Shown here: positions 36,590-45,815 of the stretch, in pieces
Numbering within the stretch: the first letter of the stretch is position 1
How the letters are laid out: the number at the start of each line of letters is the position of its first letter
Source of the DNA: Nevskia soli DSM 19509
GTDB taxonomy: Bacteria > Pseudomonadota > Gammaproteobacteria > Nevskiales > Nevskiaceae
DNA length: 64,000 bases
Direction: 5' to 3'
Assembly: GCF_000711955.1 (NCBI RefSeq)
Contig: NZ_JONR01000010.1
Coordinates: forward strand, 1 to 64,000
Translations under genes and position numbers: made by a program
Notes under the pieces: generated by a model
What the model was told of the DNA's origin: nothing
The model's input: the letters and a program-made list of their open reading frames with translations, nothing else
Database searches by the model: none

Positions 36590-38173
36590 ATGACCGGCAG
36601 CGCCTCGCCCGCCGAGGACGCCCAGCGCGCCGCCAAGCGGCGCAGCCTATGGGGCTTCTGGGCCATGGCCCTGGGCAGCTTCATGGCCATCCTCGACATC
36701 CAGATCGTCGCCAGCTCGATCAACGAGATCCGCGCCGGCCTGTCCGCCTCGATCGACGAGATCCAGTGGGTGCAGACCTCGTACCTGATCGCCGAGGTCA
36801 TCGCCATCCCGCTGTCGGGTTACCTGTCGCGCATGCTGTCCACGCGCATCTACTTCGTCATCTCCGCGGTGGGCTTCACCCTGGCCAGCATCGCCTGCGC
36901 CGGCTCCTGGAGCCTCGGCTCGATGGTGGTGTTCCGCGTGCTGCAGGGCCTGCTCGGCGGCGGCATGATTCCCACCGCCTTCGCGACCATGTTCATCATG
37001 TTCCCGGACGCGAAGTCGCGCGCCGTGCCGCAGGTGCTGACCGGCATGCTGACCATGACCGCCTCCTCGCTCGGCCCCAGCATCGGCGGTTATGTCACCG
37101 ACGCACTCTCCTGGCACTGGCTGTTCCTGCTCAATCTCGGCCCCGGCGTGATCTGCGCCTGGGCGGTGTGGAGCCTGGTGGACATCGACAAGCCGCAGCC
37201 GGCGATGTTCAAGCGCTTCGACCTGTGGGGCCTGCTGTTCATGGCCATGTTCCTCGGCGGCCTCGAATACACGCTGGACGACGGCCCGCGCCATGACTGG
37301 TTCAGCGAGGACAGCGTCGCCGTCTGCGCCGTCATGGCCATCGTCGGCGGCACCCTGTTCTTCTGGCGCTCCTTCACCGCGGCCCATCCCATCGTCGACC
37401 TGCGCTCGTTCCGCGACCGCAATTTCGCCGTCACCTCGCTGGTCTCCACCACGCTCGGCATGAGCATGTTCACCCTGATCTTCCTGACGCCGGTGTTCCT
37501 CAGCCAGGTCAGCGGCTACAACCCGCTGCAGATCGGCGAGGTGATGATGATCCAGGGCGGCACCATGTTCTTCAGCGCGCCGATCATCGGCCGCATGCAG
37601 ATGAAGATGGACCCGCGCCTGATCATCGCCATCGGCCTGGTGCTGATCGCCGCCGGCACCTTCCTCAACGCCGGCCTCACCGCCGACTGGGGCTATGCCC
37701 AGTTCGTGCTGCCGCAGATGCTGCGCGGCGCCGGCTTCGTCTGCAGCTTCATCCCGCTCACCGGCCTCGCCCTGGGCACGCTGCCCGCGTCCGAGGTGCA
37801 CAACGCCAGCGGCCTGTTCAACGTCACCCGCAATCTCGGCGGCGCGCTGGGCCTGGCGGTGATCAACACCCTCATCAACCAGCGCACCTGGCTGCACTGG
37901 CAGCAGATGGCCGAGACCACCCGCCTCAGCCGCGAGCCGGTGCGCGAAGCGCTCGGCAACATGCAAGACCTGCTGCACCCGGGACTGGGCGCGGCCAGCC
38001 AGGCCGGCAGCATCGGCATGCTGGCGCAACAGATGCAGGTGCAGGTGGCGACGCTGACCTACGCCGACATGTACCGCCTGCTGGCCTGGAGCGTGGTGCT
38101 GTCGATGTTGCTGCTGCCGCTGTTGCAGAAGCCGCGCGCCGCGGCGAGTCCCGCGGCGGCCGGGGGACATTGA
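36590..38173 (+). CDS. emrB: EmrB-type MFS drug transporter (DHA2, 14-helix)
   Basis: A 527-residue drug:proton antiporter of the DHA2 family in the inner membrane. The N-terminus has the family signature LGSFMAILDIQIVASSINEI and WVQTSYLIAEVIAIPLSGYLS. Motif C (GxxxGPxxGG) is seen as SSLGPSIGGYVTD, and fourteen hydrophobic segments can be counted. The ATG at 36590 follows AGGAGG and is preferred over a GTG at 36575. It lies 34 bp after emrA. Pump substrates are not predictable from sequence. Confidence 0.95.
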   Translation: MTGSASPAEDAQRAAKRRSLWGFWAMALGSFMAILDIQIVASSINEIRAGLSASIDEIQWVQTSYLIAEVIAIPLSGYLSRMLSTRIYFVISAVGFTLASIACAGSWSLGSMVVFRVLQGLLGGGMIPTAFATMFIMFPDAKSRAVPQVLTGMLTMTASSLGPSIGGYVTDALSWHWLFLLNLGPGVICAWAVWSLVDIDKPQPAMFKRFDLWGLLFMAMFLGGLEYTLDDGPRHDWFSEDSVAVCAVMAIVGGTLFFWRSFTAAHPIVDLRSFRDRNFAVTSLVSTTLGMSMFTLIFLTPVFLSQVSGYNPLQIGEVMMIQGGTMFFSAPIIGRMQMKMDPRLIIAIGLVLIAAGTFLNAGLTADWGYAQFVLPQMLRGAGFVCSFIPLTGLALGTLPASEVHNASGLFNVTRNLGGALGLAVINTLINQRTWLHWQQMAETTRLSREPVREALGNMQDLLHPGLGAASQAGSIGMLAQQMQVQVATLTYADMYRLLAWSVVLSMLLLPLLQKPRAAASPAAAGGH

Positions 38174-38238
38174 GCGGCTGCGTGCTTAGCCGCCTCTGAA
38201 AGGCTCCTGTGCCCGGGGATTGGGCTAACATTCCGCCC

Positions 38239-38760
38239 ATGGATACCCCGCAACAGCCGCTGCCCGCCAGGACCGTCGCCTCCTCCATCGTGCGCGAGCA
38301 GGTCTACATGGTGTTTCCCAACGACCTGAATTCCAACGACACCGTGTTCGGCGGCCTGATCATGGCCCACATGGACCGCCTCGCGGCGGTGGTGGCCGAC
38401 CGCCATGCCGGCGGCGTCACCGTCACCGTCAGCGTCGATGCCGTGCACTTCATGTCGCCGGCCCGGCGCGGCGACGTGCTGGTGATGCACGCCGCCGTCA
38501 ACCGCGCCTGGCGCAGTTCGATGGAAGTAGGCGTGCGGGTGGAAGCCGAAGCCATCGGCGGCGGCGAGCGCCGCCATATCCTCTCCGCCTACCTCACCTT
38601 CGTCGCCGTCGATCCCGAAGGCTGCCCGCGGCCGGTGCCGCCGTTGTTGACGGAAACACCGGAGGAAAAGCGCCGCTACGCAGAGGCCGACCTGCGGCGC
38701 GCCAACCGCCTGCAGAACGCCGAGCAGCTGAAGATCCTGCGCGCCTCACACAACGACTAG
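38239..38760 (+). CDS. YciA/BACH-like acyl-CoA thioesterase
   Basis: A 173-residue hot-dog-fold thioesterase that would hydrolyse acyl-CoA to free acid and CoA. VYMVFPNDLNSNDTVFGGLIMAHMDRLAAVVADRHAGG (about 25-62) holds the conserved N-x-x-x-x-x-FGG segment with the candidate catalytic Asn/Asp, then VTVSVDAVHFMSPARRGDVLVMHAAVNRAWRSSMEV. The C-terminal part is charged. Encoded alone after emrB, 65 bp away, with no obvious promoter in the gap. Confidence 0.88.
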   Translation: MDTPQQPLPARTVASSIVREQVYMVFPNDLNSNDTVFGGLIMAHMDRLAAVVADRHAGGVTVTVSVDAVHFMSPARRGDVLVMHAAVNRAWRSSMEVGVRVEAEAIGGGERRHILSAYLTFVAVDPEGCPRPVPPLLTETPEEKRRYAEADLRRANRLQNAEQLKILRASHND

Positions 38761-38884
38761 CTCGCCTTCAGGCGTGGCTGTGCCGTCCCGGCGCATAGCC
38801 GCCGTGCTCGCTTACGCGACCGGCTTGCATTCACCCCCGACCTTGCCATCATGTAGCGTGTTTCAACGGAGCAGGGGCGCAGCC

Positions 38885-39589
38885 ATGATCACCACCCGTC
38901 TCGCCGACCAGCGCGGCCACGCCGAACGCGGCTGGCTCGACAGCTGGCACACCTTCTCTTTCGGCGACTTCCACGACCCGCGCGCGATGGGCTACGGCGA
39001 CCTGCGCGTGATCAACGAGGACCGCGTGGTGCCCGGCGCCGGCTTTCCGGCGCATTCGCACAGCGACATGGAAATCATCTCCTACGTGCTGGAAGGCGGC
39101 CTGCGCCACCGCGACTCCACCGGCGGCGGCTCGGTGATCCGTCATGGCGAGGTGCAGCTGATGAGCGCCGGCCGCGGCATCTCGCACAGCGAGATGAACG
39201 ATTCGCAGACCGAGCCGGTGCACTTCCTGCAGATCTGGGTGGTGCCGAGCAAGCGCGGCGTGGCCCCGGGCTACCAGCAGAAAATGCTGGACCAGGCGGC
39301 GCTGCGCGCCGGTTTCAGCAAGGTCATCGCCCCGGAGGGCGAGCCGGCGCCGTTCCGCATTTACCAGGATGCACACCTGTATATCGCCTGGCCGGTGGCC
39401 GGGCAGGCCCTGCGGCAGCCGCTGGCAGAGGGCCGCCGGCACTACCTGCACGTCGCCAAGGGGGCCGTCCAGCTCGGCCGCCTGGCGCTGCGGGCCGGCG
39501 ATGCGGCGATGCTGGAAAACGAATCAATACTGGAACTTACAGCGGAAAACGAAGCGGAACTGCTGCTTTTCGAGTTGCCGCCAGCATAG
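38885..39589 (+). CDS. Pirin-family bicupin
   Basis: A 234-residue pirin/YhaK-like protein. The first cupin is complete with the metal ligands in FPAHSHSDMEIISYVLEG (two His and a Glu, about 52-69) and later HSEMNDSQTEP. AERGWLDSWHTFSFGDFHDP near 13-32 is the pirin opening. The second cupin is degenerate. Related proteins oxidise quercetin or act as redox-sensing cofactors; no reaction is assigned here. Monocistronic by context. Confidence 0.93.
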   Translation: MITTRLADQRGHAERGWLDSWHTFSFGDFHDPRAMGYGDLRVINEDRVVPGAGFPAHSHSDMEIISYVLEGGLRHRDSTGGGSVIRHGEVQLMSAGRGISHSEMNDSQTEPVHFLQIWVVPSKRGVAPGYQQKMLDQAALRAGFSKVIAPEGEPAPFRIYQDAHLYIAWPVAGQALRQPLAEGRRHYLHVAKGAVQLGRLALRAGDAAMLENESILELTAENEAELLLFELPPA

Positions 39590-39663
39590 CGCTTGTCCGG
39601 AACACGGATGCAGCCCTCGGGGGGCTCTGGTAGCATCCGCGCGCTGTCGAAAATGAGCAAGAC

Positions 39664-40737
39664 ATGACCACCGTTACCGAAAACCTCCGGATTACCTCCA
39701 TCAGCGCGGTCTCCACCCCCGCCCAGGTGCAGGTCGAACTGCCCCTGTCCGAGGCCGCCGCCCAGACCACCGTCAACGCGCGCCGCGAAACCCAGGACAT
39801 CCTCCAGGGCCGCGACGACCGCCTGCTGGTGATCGTCGGCCCCTGCTCGATCCACGATCCGGAAGCCGCCCTGGACTACGCCGCCCGGCTCAAGCCGCTG
39901 CGCGAACAACTCGGCAGGCAGCTGCAGATCGTGATGCGCGTGTATTTCGAGAAGCCGCGCACCACCGTCGGCTGGAAGGGCCTGATCAACGACCCCGGTC
40001 TCGACGACAGCTACGACATCGATCGCGGCCTGCGCGTGGCGCGCCGCCTGCTGCTGGACCTCAACGACCGCGGCATGCCCGCCGGCGTCGAATTCCTCGA
40101 TATCCTCACCCCGCAGTACATTGCCGACCTCGTCAGCTGGGGCGCCATCGGCGCCCGCACCACCGAATCGCAGCTGCATCGCGAAATGGCCAGCGGCCTG
40201 TCCTGCCCGGTGGGCTTCAAGAACGGCACCGACGGCAGCGTCAAGGTGGCGGTGGACGCGGTGCAGTCCGCGCGCAGCCCGCACCGCTTCCTGTCGCTGA
40301 CCCGCACCGGCGAGACCGCCATCTTCGAAACCCGCGGCAACGCCGACACGCACATCATCCTGCGCGGCGGCAGCACCGGCACCAACTACGATGCCAAGTC
40401 GGTGGAAGCGGCCTGCGCGGCGCTGACCAAGGCCGGCATCCAGCCGCAGGTGATGATCGACTTCAGTCACGCCAACAGCCAGAAGCAGCACAAGAAGCAG
40501 CTGTCCGTGTCGCAGGACGTCGGCCACCAGATCGCCGGCGGCGACAGCCGCATCGTCGGCGTGATGGTGGAAAGCCATCTGGTCGAAGGCCGCCAGGAAA
40601 TCGGGCCGCGCGACCGGATGGTCTACGGCCAGAGCGTCACCGACGCCTGCATCAACTGGGACGACACCACCGAACTGCTGCGCGGCCTCGCCGCCAGCGT
40701 GGCGCAGCGCCAGGCGCGGCTGGCCAAGTCGGCCTGA
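39664..40737 (+). CDS. 3-deoxy-7-phosphoheptulonate synthase (class I, AroG/F/H type)
   Basis: First step of aromatic biosynthesis: phosphoenolpyruvate plus erythrose 4-phosphate to DAHP. 357 residues, matching E. coli AroF/G/H along the length: IVGPCSIHDPEAALDYA (metal Cys near 61), RVYFEKPRTTVGWKGLIND, GAIGARTTESQLHREMASGL, VGFKNGTDGSVKVAVDA and MVESHLVEGRQE. The feedback specificity (Phe, Tyr or Trp) cannot be read with confidence. Encoded alone. Confidence 0.96.
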   Translation: MTTVTENLRITSISAVSTPAQVQVELPLSEAAAQTTVNARRETQDILQGRDDRLLVIVGPCSIHDPEAALDYAARLKPLREQLGRQLQIVMRVYFEKPRTTVGWKGLINDPGLDDSYDIDRGLRVARRLLLDLNDRGMPAGVEFLDILTPQYIADLVSWGAIGARTTESQLHREMASGLSCPVGFKNGTDGSVKVAVDAVQSARSPHRFLSLTRTGETAIFETRGNADTHIILRGGSTGTNYDAKSVEAACAALTKAGIQPQVMIDFSHANSQKQHKKQLSVSQDVGHQIAGGDSRIVGVMVESHLVEGRQEIGPRDRMVYGQSVTDACINWDDTTELLRGLAASVAQRQARLAKSA

Positions 40738-40750
40738 TCACGCGATCCAC

Positions 40751-40782
40751 GGCCCGGATAGCGCTTCGCGCTTCCGGGCTAC
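40751..40782 (-). repeat. GTAG-headed REP-like element
   Basis: On the minus strand it reads GTAGCCCGGAAGCGCGAAGC and continues into the complementary arm TCCGGG. It lies between two convergent genes and is nested in an outer CCACGG/CCGTGG pair. Confidence 0.55.
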
Positions 40783-40797
40783 GCCCCGTGGTCCTGA

Positions 40798-41163
40798 TTA
40801 CACCGGCATCGCCCTGCGGTCGGCGAAATTGATCGCGCCCCGCACCACGCGGTAGATGTACCAGATTCCCGTCGCCACATAGCCCAGCCAGGCCACCGGG
40901 ATCAGCACGATGGTGAACATCAGCAGGGACGAGACCGCCGTCCACAGCAGGCTGTACCAGAAGGTGCGCAGCAGCCAACGGTGGTGGCTGCGCAGGAATT
41001 CATTGGCCGTGTCGTTGACCTTGAGGTGGTTGATGATCACCCCGGCCACGGCGGCGAGGCCGCAGGTGAACGGGGTGACGCCGTACAGCACATAGGCCAC
41101 CAGCAGCGTGCTGCGCTCGCTTTCGCTGGGTTCGGCGGAAGGGACGATGGTGCTGTCGTTCAT
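40798..41163 (-). CDS. DUF4870-like membrane protein
   Basis: A 121-residue protein with three hydrophobic segments (about 21-44, 63-88 and 90-110) and an amphipathic linker (LKVNDTANEFLRSHHRWLLRTF, given by position about 46-67) of the type found in small four-helix bundle membrane proteins of the DUF4870 group. The polar N-terminus is short. The ATG at 41163 is chosen over a long upstream extension. Function unknown; divergent from the PHB-depolymerase-like gene. Confidence 0.72.
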   Translation of the reverse strand: MNDSTIVPSAEPSESERSTLLVAYVLYGVTPFTCGLAAVAGVIINHLKVNDTANEFLRSHHRWLLRTFWYSLLWTAVSSLLMFTIVLIPVAWLGYVATGIWYIYRVVRGAINFADRRAMPV

Positions 41164-41380
41164 GCGGGAACTCCGTTGCAAGCCGGATTGAGACCCCAGT
41201 GTAGCCACTTGGTCGGGGCCGACTGACGTCATTTGACGGCACAAACAGGCGATTTGTGACGTATCGCATTGCCTGTGGTCAAGATTTCCCATGATGTGCG
41301 TTGGTGCGCATCTTGCTCCTGCACTTCCAGTAAGATGCGCACATAAATCGCCGGGGGAGCTCCGGTCTCGGGGAAATTCA

Positions 41381-42541
41381 ATGTTAATTCAAGCGGTTGG
41401 CAAGAAGACTTCGCGTGTTCTGCGGCGTACCGGCCTGGCCCTGGCCCTGAGTGCTGCCGCGGCGGTGCCGATGGCACAGGCCGCAGGTGACGGCAGCGGC
41501 CTGGCCGCCGCCATCGCCAAGGCCATCGCGGCCCTGCAGCAGGCCGGCCAGCAGACCCAGGCGGCGATCCAGAAGATCGAGGCCCAGACCCAGGCAGCTC
41601 TCGGCAAAATCATCGGCCAGTCCGGCGGCACCCTCGGCGGCACCTTGCAGCAGACCATCGCCACCTTCACCCTGATCCTGAAGGAAGCCAACCAGAACTA
41701 CCTGGACCCGACCCCGGGCACCACCAGCAGCACCGTCACCATTTCCTACCAGGGCCTGGCGCGCACCTACGTCGTGGTGCGCCCCGACCCGGCCACCACC
41801 GACGCCCCCGCGCTGATCCTGATGCACGCGCACGGCATCACGCCGCAGACCATGGCCAACCTGGCCCGCGCCGGCCGTCTGGCCCACGACTACGGCGTTT
41901 GGGTGTACCTGCCGCAGGGCGAGAACGGCAAGTGGAACGAGGATCCGTCCTCCACCAGCAAGGTCGACGACGTCGGCTTCATCTCCGCCCTGATCGACAA
42001 GGCGGTCGGCGAGGACCACATCGACAGCAAGCGTGTCTACGCCGCGGGTTATTCCGCTGGCGGCTTCATGGCCGAGCGCCTGGCCTGCCAGCTCTCCTCC
42101 AGGATTGCCGGCTTCGTCGCCGTTTCTGCAACCCTGCGCAACTCCCTGGCCGCAGCCGGCGAGTGCACGCCGACCCATACCATGCCGGCGGCCTTCATGG
42201 ACGGCACTTCCGACCTGGTGGTGCCCTACAAGGGCGAACCCAGCCTGCAATCCGCCTCCGCCGCCACTGCCTTCTGGGCGGTGAAGAACGGCTGCACCGC
42301 CACCGCGATGAGCACCACCGTCCTGCCGCAGCAGGTCAAGGACGGCACCACCGTGGCCCAGACCAGCTTCACCCAGTGCCCCGCGGGCGCCGCCAACTCG
42401 CTCTACACCATCAACGGCGGCGGCCACACCTGGCCGGATTCACCGTACAGCCTCTACACCGCCTACCTCGGCAAGACCACGCAGAACCTGGATGCCACCG
42501 TCGCCCTGTGGCAATTCCTGACGCCGTACTCGCTGCAATAA
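41381..42541 (+). CDS. Secreted PHB-depolymerase-like esterase
   Basis: A 386-residue exported alpha/beta hydrolase of the poly(3-hydroxybutyrate) depolymerase/LpqC family. A signal peptide with a longer basic n-region (MLIQAVGKKTSRVLRRTG, then LALALSAAAAVPMAQA) is followed by an Ala/Gln coiled-coil-like stretch (about 45-95) and the hydrolase domain: RTYVVVRPDP, AGYSAGGFMAERLACQLS (Ser nucleophile near 226), FMDGTSDLVVPYKG (Asp) and NGGGHTWPDSPYS (His). It could attack polyesters or aryl esters. A strong terminator follows. Confidence 0.88.
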   Translation: MLIQAVGKKTSRVLRRTGLALALSAAAAVPMAQAAGDGSGLAAAIAKAIAALQQAGQQTQAAIQKIEAQTQAALGKIIGQSGGTLGGTLQQTIATFTLILKEANQNYLDPTPGTTSSTVTISYQGLARTYVVVRPDPATTDAPALILMHAHGITPQTMANLARAGRLAHDYGVWVYLPQGENGKWNEDPSSTSKVDDVGFISALIDKAVGEDHIDSKRVYAAGYSAGGFMAERLACQLSSRIAGFVAVSATLRNSLAAAGECTPTHTMPAAFMDGTSDLVVPYKGEPSLQSASAATAFWAVKNGCTATAMSTTVLPQQVKDGTTVAQTSFTQCPAGAANSLYTINGGGHTWPDSPYSLYTAYLGKTTQNLDATVALWQFLTPYSLQ

Positions 42542-42564
42542 GCCAAGCCGTCCAAGCGGAAACG

Positions 42565-42596
42565 AAAAAGGGCCGATCTCGCGATCGGCCCTTTTT
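42565..42596. terminator. Bidirectional rho-independent terminator
   Basis: A 9-bp stem GGGCCGATC/GATCGGCCC (42570-42578, 42583-42591) with a 4-nt loop, flanked by AAAAA and TTTTT. It ends the esterase on the plus strand and the fatty acyl reductase on the minus strand. Confidence 0.92.
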
Positions 42597-42620
42597 GCTA
42601 CGCGCTTATTTCAACAGTCC

Positions 42621-42655
42621 GGACAGGGATGTCCGGTAGCTTGGACAGGGACGTC
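42621..42655. repeat. Direct repeat GGACAGGGAYGTC
   Basis: Two 13-bp copies (42621-42633 and 42643-42655) differing at one base, between the terminator and the stop codon of the acyl reductase. The second copy touches that stop codon. Function unknown. Confidence 0.4.
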
Positions 42656-44649
42656 TACCAGTGCTCGCCCTTGAACACATTGGCGAACACCACCTGCTCC
42701 AGCGTCGGCTTCGGTGTCGGCGCGTCCTTGTCCTTGCCGCTCCTGGCCGCGCCGGACGAGGGGAACAGCTGGAAGCCCTTGGACAGGATGTAGTCGTTGA
42801 CCTTGGGCCACAGCGCATAGCTGACCGAAGCGGCGGTGCCGAGCGTGGTGGCGATGCTCTTCGGCCGTTCCATCACGGCCTTGATCACGGTATCGGCGGC
42901 GTCGTCCGGCGACCAGGTCGGGATGTAGCTGTAGATCTTGGTCGGCGCGATCATCGGTGTACGCACCAGCGGCATGTAGATCGCCGTGGTGTGGATGTTC
43001 TTCGCCTTGATCTCCGCCGACAGGCAGCGGGTGAAGGCATCCAGCGCCGCCTTGCTGGCGACGTAGGCGGAGAAGCGCGCCGCGTTGGCCAGCACGCCGA
43101 TCGAGCTGATGTTGATGATGTGGCCGCTCTTGCGGTGCAGCATGCTCGGCAGCAGGGCCATGATCAGGCGGACCGAGCCGAAATAGTTCAGCTGCATGGT
43201 GCGCTCGAAGTCGTGGAAGCGGTCGTACGACTCCGCCACGGCGCGGCGGATCGAGCGGCCGGCGTTGTTGATCAGCACGTCGACGTGGCCGAAATCCTTC
43301 AGCACCGCGGCCGCCATCTCGTCGATGGCCTTCATGTCGTTGAGGTCGCAGGGGTAGACGAAGGCTTCGCCGCCGATGGTCTCGATGATCTTCTGCGTCT
43401 CGTCGAGCTTGTCCTTGGTGCGCGCCACCAGGATCACCTTGGCGCCGGCCGCGGCCATCTTCTTGGCGGTGGTGAAGCCGATGCCGGACGAGGCGCCGGT
43501 GATCAGCACGATCTTGCCGGCCATGCGCCGCACCAGCTTGGGCGAGGCCTTGTAGCTCAGGTTCAGGTACTGGTCCCAGTAATTCCACAGCACCGGGGCG
43601 TAGTCGGCGATGTCGGGGCACTTGATGCCGCTGCCGCGCAGCGCGGCGCGGGCGTTCTTGTCCTCGAACACGGCGCGGTTGGTGGCGTAGCCCAGCACCG
43701 ACATCGGCACGCCGATGGACCGGGACAACTGCTTCTTCACCGATTCCGGCACCGCGTCGCCGATACGGCCGGTGAGGGCGCGCAGGGCGCTCGGCAGCGT
43801 CGGTACTTCCAGCTTCTTGGCGAATTCGGGGCCGTGGGCGGCGGCGAGGAAGGCGCCGAGCAGCTCGCCCACGGTGGGAGAGTGCGACTGGATCAGGCAG
43901 AAACATTCGCCGTCGAGGCCGTCCTTGTGGGCGATGGCTTCCATTGCCTTGACCACGTAGTCCACCGGCACGATCGGCACCCGGCCGCCCTCGATGCCGA
44001 GCAGCGGCACCCACTTGGGCAGGCGATGGCTGATCTTCTGGATCGCCTTGAAGAAGTAATACGGGCCGTCGATCTTGTCGATCTCGCCGGTCTCGGAGGA
44101 GCCGACCACGGCACCGGGACGATAGATGCGGAACGGAACCTTCGATTCCTCACGGACGATCTTCTCGGCCTGGAATTTGGTCCGGTAATAGGGGTGCTTG
44201 GTTGACTGGCCCTCGTCGAACATGTCCTCGGTGAACTTGCCGACGTAGTCGCCGCCGGCCACCGCCACCGAGCTCATGTGATGCAGCCTGACCTTGCCGC
44301 CCAGCTCGTTGACGAAGTCGACGACGTTGCGCGTGCCCTCGGTGTTGACCCGGTCGGCGGTGGCGTCGTCCATGTTCATGTCGTAGACGGCGGCCAGGTG
44401 GAACACATGGTCGATCTTGCCCTTCAGCTTCTTCGCCTCGGCCGCGTCGACCAGGCCCGGCACGGTGATGTCGCCGTAGACCGGGAACAGCCGGTCGCCG
44501 TTTTCGCCGACGCGCTCCACCAGCGCATCGAACTTCTCCTGGGAAGACTCGCGCACCAGGATGTAGACCTTGGCGTCCTCGCGCGCCGCCAGCCGATCCA
44601 CCAGGAAGCGCCCGATGAAGCCGGTGGCGCCGGTGACGAAGTAATTCAT
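42655..44649 (-). CDS. Fatty acyl-CoA/ACP reductase, alcohol-forming (Maqu_2220-like)
   Basis: 664 residues matching the Marinobacter fatty acyl reductase family that converts acyl-CoA or acyl-ACP to primary fatty alcohol with NADPH. The N-terminal Rossmann domain (GATGFIGRFLVDRLAAR, 7-23; HPYYRTKFQAEKIVREE with the Tyr-x-x-x-Lys pair) is the male-sterility-like half. The C-terminal SDR half (ITGASSGIGFTTAKKMA, about 386-402; NNAGRSIRRAVAESYDRFHDFERTMQLNYFGSVRLIM by position about 463-499; SAYVASKAALDAFTRC) is almost the same motif series as in Maqu_2220. It would feed wax ester synthesis, though no wax synthase is in the window. Confidence 0.9.
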   Translation of the reverse strand: MNYFVTGATGFIGRFLVDRLAAREDAKVYILVRESSQEKFDALVERVGENGDRLFPVYGDITVPGLVDAAEAKKLKGKIDHVFHLAAVYDMNMDDATADRVNTEGTRNVVDFVNELGGKVRLHHMSSVAVAGGDYVGKFTEDMFDEGQSTKHPYYRTKFQAEKIVREESKVPFRIYRPGAVVGSSETGEIDKIDGPYYFFKAIQKISHRLPKWVPLLGIEGGRVPIVPVDYVVKAMEAIAHKDGLDGECFCLIQSHSPTVGELLGAFLAAAHGPEFAKKLEVPTLPSALRALTGRIGDAVPESVKKQLSRSIGVPMSVLGYATNRAVFEDKNARAALRGSGIKCPDIADYAPVLWNYWDQYLNLSYKASPKLVRRMAGKIVLITGASSGIGFTTAKKMAAAGAKVILVARTKDKLDETQKIIETIGGEAFVYPCDLNDMKAIDEMAAAVLKDFGHVDVLINNAGRSIRRAVAESYDRFHDFERTMQLNYFGSVRLIMALLPSMLHRKSGHIINISSIGVLANAARFSAYVASKAALDAFTRCLSAEIKAKNIHTTAIYMPLVRTPMIAPTKIYSYIPTWSPDDAADTVIKAVMERPKSIATTLGTAASVSYALWPKVNDYILSKGFQLFPSSGAARSGKDKDAPTPKPTLEQVVFANVFKGEHW

Positions 44650-44825
44650 TGTTCTGCTCCTAGGCCTGTATTTATTCGATTATCAAGCGCTGCCGGTTCG
44701 AGCCGGCACCCTCTCTCGCCCCGACAAACTAGCATATCCCGGCCAAAACGCAGCCCGGACCAGGGTAGTTTTTAGCGGAGCCCGGCCCGGCTTTGCTTGC
44801 CTCGGCAAGCGCCCGGCATGGCCTG

Positions 44826-45677
44826 TTACGGCTCATGCCCCGCCCCATGGCCTGGCCCATGTCCGCTGAAGGTATCCATGGTGCCGTAGACGCGGAAAAC
44901 GTAGCGCGCCACCCAGTCGAACAGGCGTACCGGCAGCAGCCCGCGCAGGGCGCTGGAGACGTAGACCGTCCAGGGCATGATCAGCCGCGGCCGGCCCACC
45001 TTCATCGCCGCCCAGACGCGGTCGGTGACGTATTGCGGCGTCAGGATGGGGGTGAACAGCATGGTCTTGGCGCCCTCGAACATGCCGGTGGAGATATAGG
45101 TCGGATTGACCGTGGTCACCCGCACATGCGCATGGCCGGCCTGCTCCAGTTCCAGCCGCACCGAATCGCTCCAGCCGGTGCAGCTCCATTTGCTGGCGCA
45201 GTACACGCTCATGCGCGGGTTGGCGATCAGACCGGCGGCGGAAGCGATGTTGACCATGCGCTGCTCGCTGCCGCGGCTGGCGATCATCGCCGGCAGGAAC
45301 TCGCGCGCGATGTACATCGGCGCCATGGCGTTGATCGACATGGTGAAGGCGATGTCCTTCACCGCATGGTGCTCCCAGAAATACTTGCCGCGCACCACGC
45401 CTGCGTTGTTGAACAGGATCTCCGGATCGCCCACCTCGGCGCGCACTTTCGCCGCTGCTTCAGTGATGGCTTCGAGCTTCGACACATCGACCAGATAAGG
45501 ATGCACCGCGCCGCCCGCCGCCTTCAGCTCCGCCGCGGTCTTCTCCAGCTCGGCCTGGTTGATGTCCCACAGGATCACCGCCGCCGCGCCTTCGCGCACC
45601 GCCAGCCGGGCGTAGATCTTCCCCATGCCCATGGCGGCGCCCGTGATCAGCACCTTCCTGCCGGCTACGCTTTGCAT
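44826..45677 (-). CDS. SDR family oxidoreductase (SDR16C-like)
   Basis: A 283-residue short-chain dehydrogenase. The NAD loop is VLITGAAMGMGKIYARLA (about 9-26), with NNAGVVRGKYFWEHH near 90 and the catalytic Ser-Tyr-Lys in NIASAAGLIANPRMSVYCASKWSCTGW. The longer C-terminus has a hydrophobic segment (WTVYVSSALRGLLPVRLFDWVA) seen in retinol-dehydrogenase-like, membrane-associated members. The neighbouring fatty acyl reductase, same strand 176 bp on, suggests a fatty alcohol or lipid ketone substrate; that is inference. The tail is Gly/His-rich. Confidence 0.88.
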   Translation of the reverse strand: MQSVAGRKVLITGAAMGMGKIYARLAVREGAAAVILWDINQAELEKTAAELKAAGGAVHPYLVDVSKLEAITEAAAKVRAEVGDPEILFNNAGVVRGKYFWEHHAVKDIAFTMSINAMAPMYIAREFLPAMIASRGSEQRMVNIASAAGLIANPRMSVYCASKWSCTGWSDSVRLELEQAGHAHVRVTTVNPTYISTGMFEGAKTMLFTPILTPQYVTDRVWAAMKVGRPRLIMPWTVYVSSALRGLLPVRLFDWVARYVFRVYGTMDTFSGHGPGHGAGHEP

Positions 45678-45815
45678 CGTCCACTCCGCGTCGGTCGAAA
45701 TACCCGACGGAGTATAGGTATCGGGGCGATGGGGCAGACTGGCCGTGGCGACAGGAGCCGCGCCACCTCACCCCGTTGTCATCCAAGGATCCGGCGGCAG
45801 GCGAAGAGCCCTGAA

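Noticed and set aside
42565..42655. Attachment site next to the acyl reductase
   Set aside because: The structure is a standard terminator plus a short direct repeat; no integrase or tRNA is nearby, and XerC at 61197 is the chromosomal dimer resolvase in its usual operon.
44650..44825. Operator like that of alkB before the acyl reductase
   Set aside because: No GAACGA half-site is present; only a short GCCGG/CCGGC stem and an ordinary ribosome-binding site.
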